Shown here: positions 6,071 through 9,318 of the stretch, one piece after another
How the letters are laid out: every line of letters starts with the position of its first letter
Numbering within the stretch: position 1 is the first letter of the stretch
From: Actinomycetota bacterium
GTDB taxonomy: Bacteria; Actinomycetota; Thermoleophilia; Gaiellales; Gaiellaceae
Direction: 5' to 3'
DNA length: 9,318 nucleotides
NCBI GenBank assembly: GCA_016870235.1
Contig: VGCB01000063.1
Coordinates: forward strand, 1 to 9,318
The notes under the pieces: generated by a model
Seen by the model: only the letters and a program-made list of their open reading frames with translations
What the model was told of the DNA's origin: nothing
The model's database searches: none
Made by a program: the position numbers and the translations under genes

Positions 6071-6328
6071 ATGCCTCGAGCACGCAGCGCGTTCGTTCTG
6101 GCGGCCTTCGCCGTGCTGGGGGCCGCGACGGCAACCGACTCCGCGGTGCCCGCATGTGCCTGCGGACTCCCTGCGGCCGCATACGGGCGCCGTGCTCGTC
6201 GCGGAGGAGCGGGACGGGAACGTCTGGGCGATTCGGCCGCGCGGAGGGGTCATCTCGGGCACGGCGGCGCCGACGAACAGCCGCCGGACGGGACGGACGT
6301 CGAGCATGCGGTCGTCCTCGACCCCTGA
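6071..6328 (+). CDS. Possible small exported protein, perhaps a frameshifted remnant
   Basis: The ATG at 6071 begins an 85-residue ORF whose N-terminus looks like a signal peptide: MPRARSAFVLAAFAVLGAA, with an ATA-type cleavage region, then PACACG. GAGGGG ends 10 bases upstream, a long but usable Shine-Dalgarno spacing; an ATG at 6061 is in another frame. After about residue 35 this frame turns into low-complexity Arg/Gly-rich sequence. The next frame instead reads more like protein (HTGAVLVAEERDGNVWAIRP, about 6174-6233). A frameshift near 6160-6180 in a secreted protein gene would explain both. I do not recognise the family; chance coding is also possible. Confidence 0.3.
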   Translation: MPRARSAFVLAAFAVLGAATATDSAVPACACGLPAAAYGRRARRGGAGRERLGDSAARRGHLGHGGADEQPPDGTDVEHAVVLDP

Positions 6329-6338
6329 TCGGCGGAGC

Positions 6339-6350
6339 CCGCACGTGCGG
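6339..6350. promoter_or_regulatory. 12-bp perfect palindrome upstream of nifJ
   Basis: CCGCACGTGCGG is a perfect dyad with a CACGTG core, 68 bases before the nifJ ATG. The position suits an operator or activator site for nifJ. No specific regulator can be named, and chance occurrence in GC-rich DNA is possible. Confidence 0.3.
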
Positions 6351-6364
6351 AAAGACCGTGCCTC

Positions 6365-6384
6365 CATCGGGACGACCCCCGATG
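6365..6384 (+). promoter_or_regulatory. Small hairpin in the nifJ leader
   Basis: CATCGGG and CCCGATG form a perfect 7-bp stem around ACGACC, ending 34 bases before the nifJ ATG. It could lie in a 5' leader RNA. There is no U-run, so it is not an ordinary terminator. Confidence 0.25.
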
Positions 6385-6418
6385 CCGGCGCGAGGCGACC
6401 CGAACGACGATTCGAGCC

Positions 6419-9318
6419 ATGCCGCGGCCGATCGCGACAGTCGACGGGAACGAAGCTGCGGCCTGGGTCGCGTATCGCGCGAGCGAGGTGATCGCGATCT
6501 ACCCGATCACGCCGTCGTCGGCAATGGGCGAGCTCGCAGACGGCTGGGCGGCCCGCGGCATCCCGAACGCCTGGGGCAGCGTGCCGCAGGTGATCGAGAT
6601 GCAGAGCGAAGGCGGTGCCGCGGGCGCCGTCCACGGCGCACTCCAGGCGGGAGCGCTCGCGACGACCTTCACGGCCTCCCAGGGGCTCCTGCTGATGATC
6701 CCGAACATGTTCAAGATCGCGGGAGAGCTGACGCCGACCGTCTTCCATGTCGCGGCGCGGACGGTGGCGACGCACGCGCTCTCGATCTTCGGCGACCACT
6801 CCGACGTGATGGCGTCCCGGGGCACGGGCTTCGCGATGCTGGCGTCGGCCTCGGTCCAGGAAGCCCAGGACCTCGCGCTCGTCGCGCACGCCGCCACGCT
6901 CCGCGCACGCGTGCCCTTCCTTCACTTCTTCGACGGCTTCCGGACGTCGCACGAGCTGAACACGATCGAACGTCTCCACGACACCGACGTCGCGGCGTTT
7001 CTCGACGCGCGACTCGTCGCAGCGCATCGCGGGCGTGCCCTCACGCCCGATCGGCCCGTTCTCCGGGGCTCCGCGCAGAACCCGGACGTGTTCTTCCAGG
7101 CGCGGGAGGCGGCGAACCCGTTCTACGTGGCCCTTCCGGGCATCATCGACGAGGAGCTCGAGCGCTTCGCCGGGCTGACGGGCCGCCGCTACCGCCTCTT
7201 CGACTACGTCGGCGATCCGGCGGCCGAGCGCGTCATCGTCGTGATGGGGTCGGCGGGCGGAGCCGTCGAGGAGGCGGTCGAGGAGCTGCGCCGCCGCGGC
7301 GAGCGGGTCGGTGTCGTTCGGGTTCGCCTCTTCCGGCCGTTCGAGCCGGCCGCCCTGGTCGCGGCCCTCCCGCCGACGGTCAGGGCGATCGCGGTCCTCG
7401 ATCGGTGCAAGGACCCGGCCGCCGTGCTCGAGCCCCTGCACCAGGACGTCGTCGTGGCGCTCGCCGGGCTCGGGGCGCTGCCGCCCGTCGTGATCGGGGG
7501 TCGTTACGGTCTCTCGTCGAAGGAGTTCACGCCCGCGATGGCGGCGGCGGTGTTCGCCGAGCTCGACCGGAGTTCGGCAAGACCGCGATTCACGGTCGGG
7601 ATCAAGGACGACGTCACTCGCCTGTCGCTCGACGTCGATCCCAGCTTCACGACCGAGCCCGACGACGTTGTTCGGGCGGTGTTCTTCGGGCTCGGCGCCG
7701 ACGGCACGGTCGGCGCCAATCGCAACTCGATCCAGATCATCGGCGAGCACGCGGGGCTGCACGCGCAGGGAACGTTCGTGTTCGACTCGAAGAAGTCTGG
7801 CTCGACGACCGTGTCACACCTGCGGTTCGGGCCTCGCCCCATCTCATCGAGCTACCTCATCCGGGACGCCGGCTTCGTCGCATGCCACCAGTTCGGGCTC
7901 CTCGACCGTCTGGACGTCCTCGCGGTCGCCCGTCCCGGAGCGACGTTCCTCCTCAACGCCCCGCATACGCCGGACGAAGTGTGGGCTGCGCTGCCGCTGG
8001 AGGTGCAGGAGCAGATCGTCGAGAAGCGCCTGCGCCTAGTCGTCGTCGACGCGGGCTCCGTCGCACGCGACGCGGGACTCGGCAGGCGCGTCAACACCAT
8101 CCTGCAGACCTGCTTCTTCGCGCTCTCCGGCGTTCTGCCGCGCGAGGAGGCGATCGCCGCGATCAAGGACGCCGTCCGCCGGACGTACGCCAAGAGGGGA
8201 GAGATCGTGATCGAGCGGAACTTCGCGGCGATCGACCGGGCGCTCGACGGTCTGCACGAGGTGGCCGTGCCCGCCACGGCGACGTCGGCCAGGCGACGTC
8301 CACCGGCGGTCGGAGCCGACGCACCGGCATTCGTGCGCGACGTCACGGCAGCCATGATCGCCGGTCGAGGGGACACGTTGCCGGTGAGTGCGCTTCCGGT
8401 CGACGGCACGTTCCCAACGGCGACATCGCAGTGGGAGAAGCGCTCGATCGCCACCGAGATCCCGATCTGGGACCCTACGATCTGCATCGACTGTGCGAAG
8501 TGCGCGCTCGTCTGCCCGCACGCCGCGATCCGCATGAAGGTGTTTCCGCGGGAGGCCCTCGCGGACGCACCGGACGGGTTCCCGTCCAAGGAGTGGCGTT
8601 CCCGTGACCTGCCAGGGATGCGGATGACGATCCAGGTCGCCCCCGATGATTGCACGGGATGCGGCATCTGCGTGGAGACGTGCCCTGCGCACGCGAAGGA
8701 GCACGTGCGACACCGCTCGATCAACCTCGAGCCGAAAGACGCGCATGCGGCGACGGAGCGGGAGCGCTACGAGTTCTTCCTCGGCATCCCCGAGATCGAC
8801 CGGGCGGCCGTCGACCCCGCCACCGTGAAGGGCTCGCAGGCGCTACGACCGCTCTTCGAGTACTCGGGGGCCTGCGAAGGCTGTGGCGAGACGCCGTATC
8901 TGAAGCTGCTCTCGCAGCTCTTCGGCGATCGCATCCTCGTCGCCAACGCGACTGGCTGCTCGTCGATCTACGGCGGGAACCTCCCGACCACCCCGTGGGC
9001 GGTCGACGAGCGCGGCCGCGGGCCCGCATGGGCGAACTCCCTCTTCGAGGACAACGCCGAGTTCGGTCTCGGGATGCGCCTCGCGCTCGATCAGCAGGCG
9101 GCATCCGCCCGGCGGCTCGTCGAGGTCGTCGCTCCTGATCTCGCCGGCGCGCTGCTGACGGCCGACCAGTCCGACGAGGCCGGGATCGCCGCTCAGCGGG
9201 CCAGGGTCGAGGAGCTCGAGGAGCGCTGTCGTCAGGTCGGCACGGAGGATGCGTCAGCCCTCGCCGCCGTGGCCCGGTCGCTCGTCCGCAAGAGCGTGTG
9301 GATCGTGGGCGGCGACGG
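6419..9318 (+). CDS. nifJ: Pyruvate:ferredoxin (flavodoxin) oxidoreductase, 3' end outside window
   Basis: 966 complete codons of a single-chain PFOR are visible; the family is near 1,170-1,200 residues, so roughly 200 are missing beyond the right edge. The enzyme oxidises pyruvate and CoA to acetyl-CoA and CO2, reducing ferredoxin or flavodoxin. Domain I has IYPITPSSAM (27-36) and MQSEGGAAGA (61-70); Thr31, Glu64 and Arg114 fall at the numbers known for substrate and TPP binding in the Desulfovibrio africanus enzyme. The gamma-type domain lies at about 415-610 (GANRNSIQIIGEH). The EKR motif is at 673-675. Two 4Fe-4S motifs follow, Cys689/692/695/699 and Cys745/748/751/755. The TPP domain has CEGCGETPY (Cys819, Cys822) and GCSSIYGG (Cys847), ligands of the third cluster, and the window ends at its GDG motif. 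The start matches family N-termini (TVDGNEAAAWVAY) but has no Shine-Dalgarno sequence. Confidence 0.97.
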   Translation, partial: MPRPIATVDGNEAAAWVAYRASEVIAIYPITPSSAMGELADGWAARGIPNAWGSVPQVIEMQSEGGAAGAVHGALQAGALATTFTASQGLLLMIPNMFKIAGELTPTVFHVAARTVATHALSIFGDHSDVMASRGTGFAMLASASVQEAQDLALVAHAATLRARVPFLHFFDGFRTSHELNTIERLHDTDVAAFLDARLVAAHRGRALTPDRPVLRGSAQNPDVFFQAREAANPFYVALPGIIDEELERFAGLTGRRYRLFDYVGDPAAERVIVVMGSAGGAVEEAVEELRRRGERVGVVRVRLFRPFEPAALVAALPPTVRAIAVLDRCKDPAAVLEPLHQDVVVALAGLGALPPVVIGGRYGLSSKEFTPAMAAAVFAELDRSSARPRFTVGIKDDVTRLSLDVDPSFTTEPDDVVRAVFFGLGADGTVGANRNSIQIIGEHAGLHAQGTFVFDSKKSGSTTVSHLRFGPRPISSSYLIRDAGFVACHQFGLLDRLDVLAVARPGATFLLNAPHTPDEVWAALPLEVQEQIVEKRLRLVVVDAGSVARDAGLGRRVNTILQTCFFALSGVLPREEAIAAIKDAVRRTYAKRGEIVIERNFAAIDRALDGLHEVAVPATATSARRRPPAVGADAPAFVRDVTAAMIAGRGDTLPVSALPVDGTFPTATSQWEKRSIATEIPIWDPTICIDCAKCALVCPHAAIRMKVFPREALADAPDGFPSKEWRSRDLPGMRMTIQVAPDDCTGCGICVETCPAHAKEHVRHRSINLEPKDAHAATERERYEFFLGIPEIDRAAVDPATVKGSQALRPLFEYSGACEGCGETPYLKLLSQLFGDRILVANATGCSSIYGGNLPTTPWAVDERGRGPAWANSLFEDNAEFGLGMRLALDQQAASARRLVEVVAPDLAGALLTADQSDEAGIAAQRARVEELEERCRQVGTEDASALAAVARSLVRKSVWIVGGD

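Noticed and set aside
5306..7762. 818-residue minus-strand frame
   Set aside because: It crosses the DsbA-like gene in another frame and nifJ in antisense; composition is that of a shadow frame.
6061..8607. 848-residue + strand frame
   Set aside because: It overlaps nifJ in the wrong frame and is almost wholly Arg/Gly/Ala; nifJ explains the coding signal.

Overview
The window is high-GC bacterial DNA. It carries two housekeeping genes (recJ, rel), a DsbA-fold protein gene and the first four fifths of a pyruvate:ferredoxin oxidoreductase gene (nifJ). Base composition, the style of the proteins and a likely leaderless start for rel suggest an actinobacterial-type genome, possibly Thermoleophilia-like. 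That placement is inference; no 16S or other decisive marker is present.

Layout: 1-133 is a short leader with no confident gene. recJ (134-2017, +) and rel (2193-4400, +) form a same-strand pair, separated by 175 bp that hold a 14-bp palindrome and a -10-like box placed exactly as for a leaderless rel mRNA. The recJ-rel order recalls recJ-apt-relA of Bacillus, here without apt. Next comes a convergent intergenic region of about 670-740 bp (4401-5141) with no gene but dense folded repeats. It ends inside the 3' end of a minus-strand DsbA-like gene (5074-6006). A 412-bp divergent intergenic region (6007-6418) has one small signal-peptide-like ORF, possibly frameshifted, and two small dyads. nifJ (6419 to the right edge, +) stops at its GDG thiamine-pyrophosphate motif.

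The most unusual part is 4411-5141. Four copies of one composite element (E1-E4) can be aligned. Each has a long GC-rich hairpin built on CGCGTCTGG/CCAGACGCG, a CCTGAAGC-like spacer, and a second hairpin of the AGGGGa/tCCCCT type. E1 and E2 lie on the + strand just after rel; E3 and E4 lie on the - strand at the end of the DsbA-like gene, so each pair points the same way as the gene it follows. E3 and E4 are 95 bp long and differ at one base. That base lies in the TGA that ends the DsbA-like ORF, so this protein appears to take its last 22 residues and its stop codon from a repeat. Three smaller hairpins with a TTCA/TGAA centre lie among them, and two of them differ by compensatory base-pair changes.

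Functionally, RecJ is a single-strand DNA exonuclease of repair and recombination, Rel makes and degrades (p)ppGpp, the DsbA-fold protein is probably a cytosolic thiol or glutathione-transferase-like enzyme, and NifJ links pyruvate to acetyl-CoA with ferredoxin/flavodoxin reduction. No pathway joins all four genes. I see no CRISPR array, tRNA, rRNA, transposase or phage gene.
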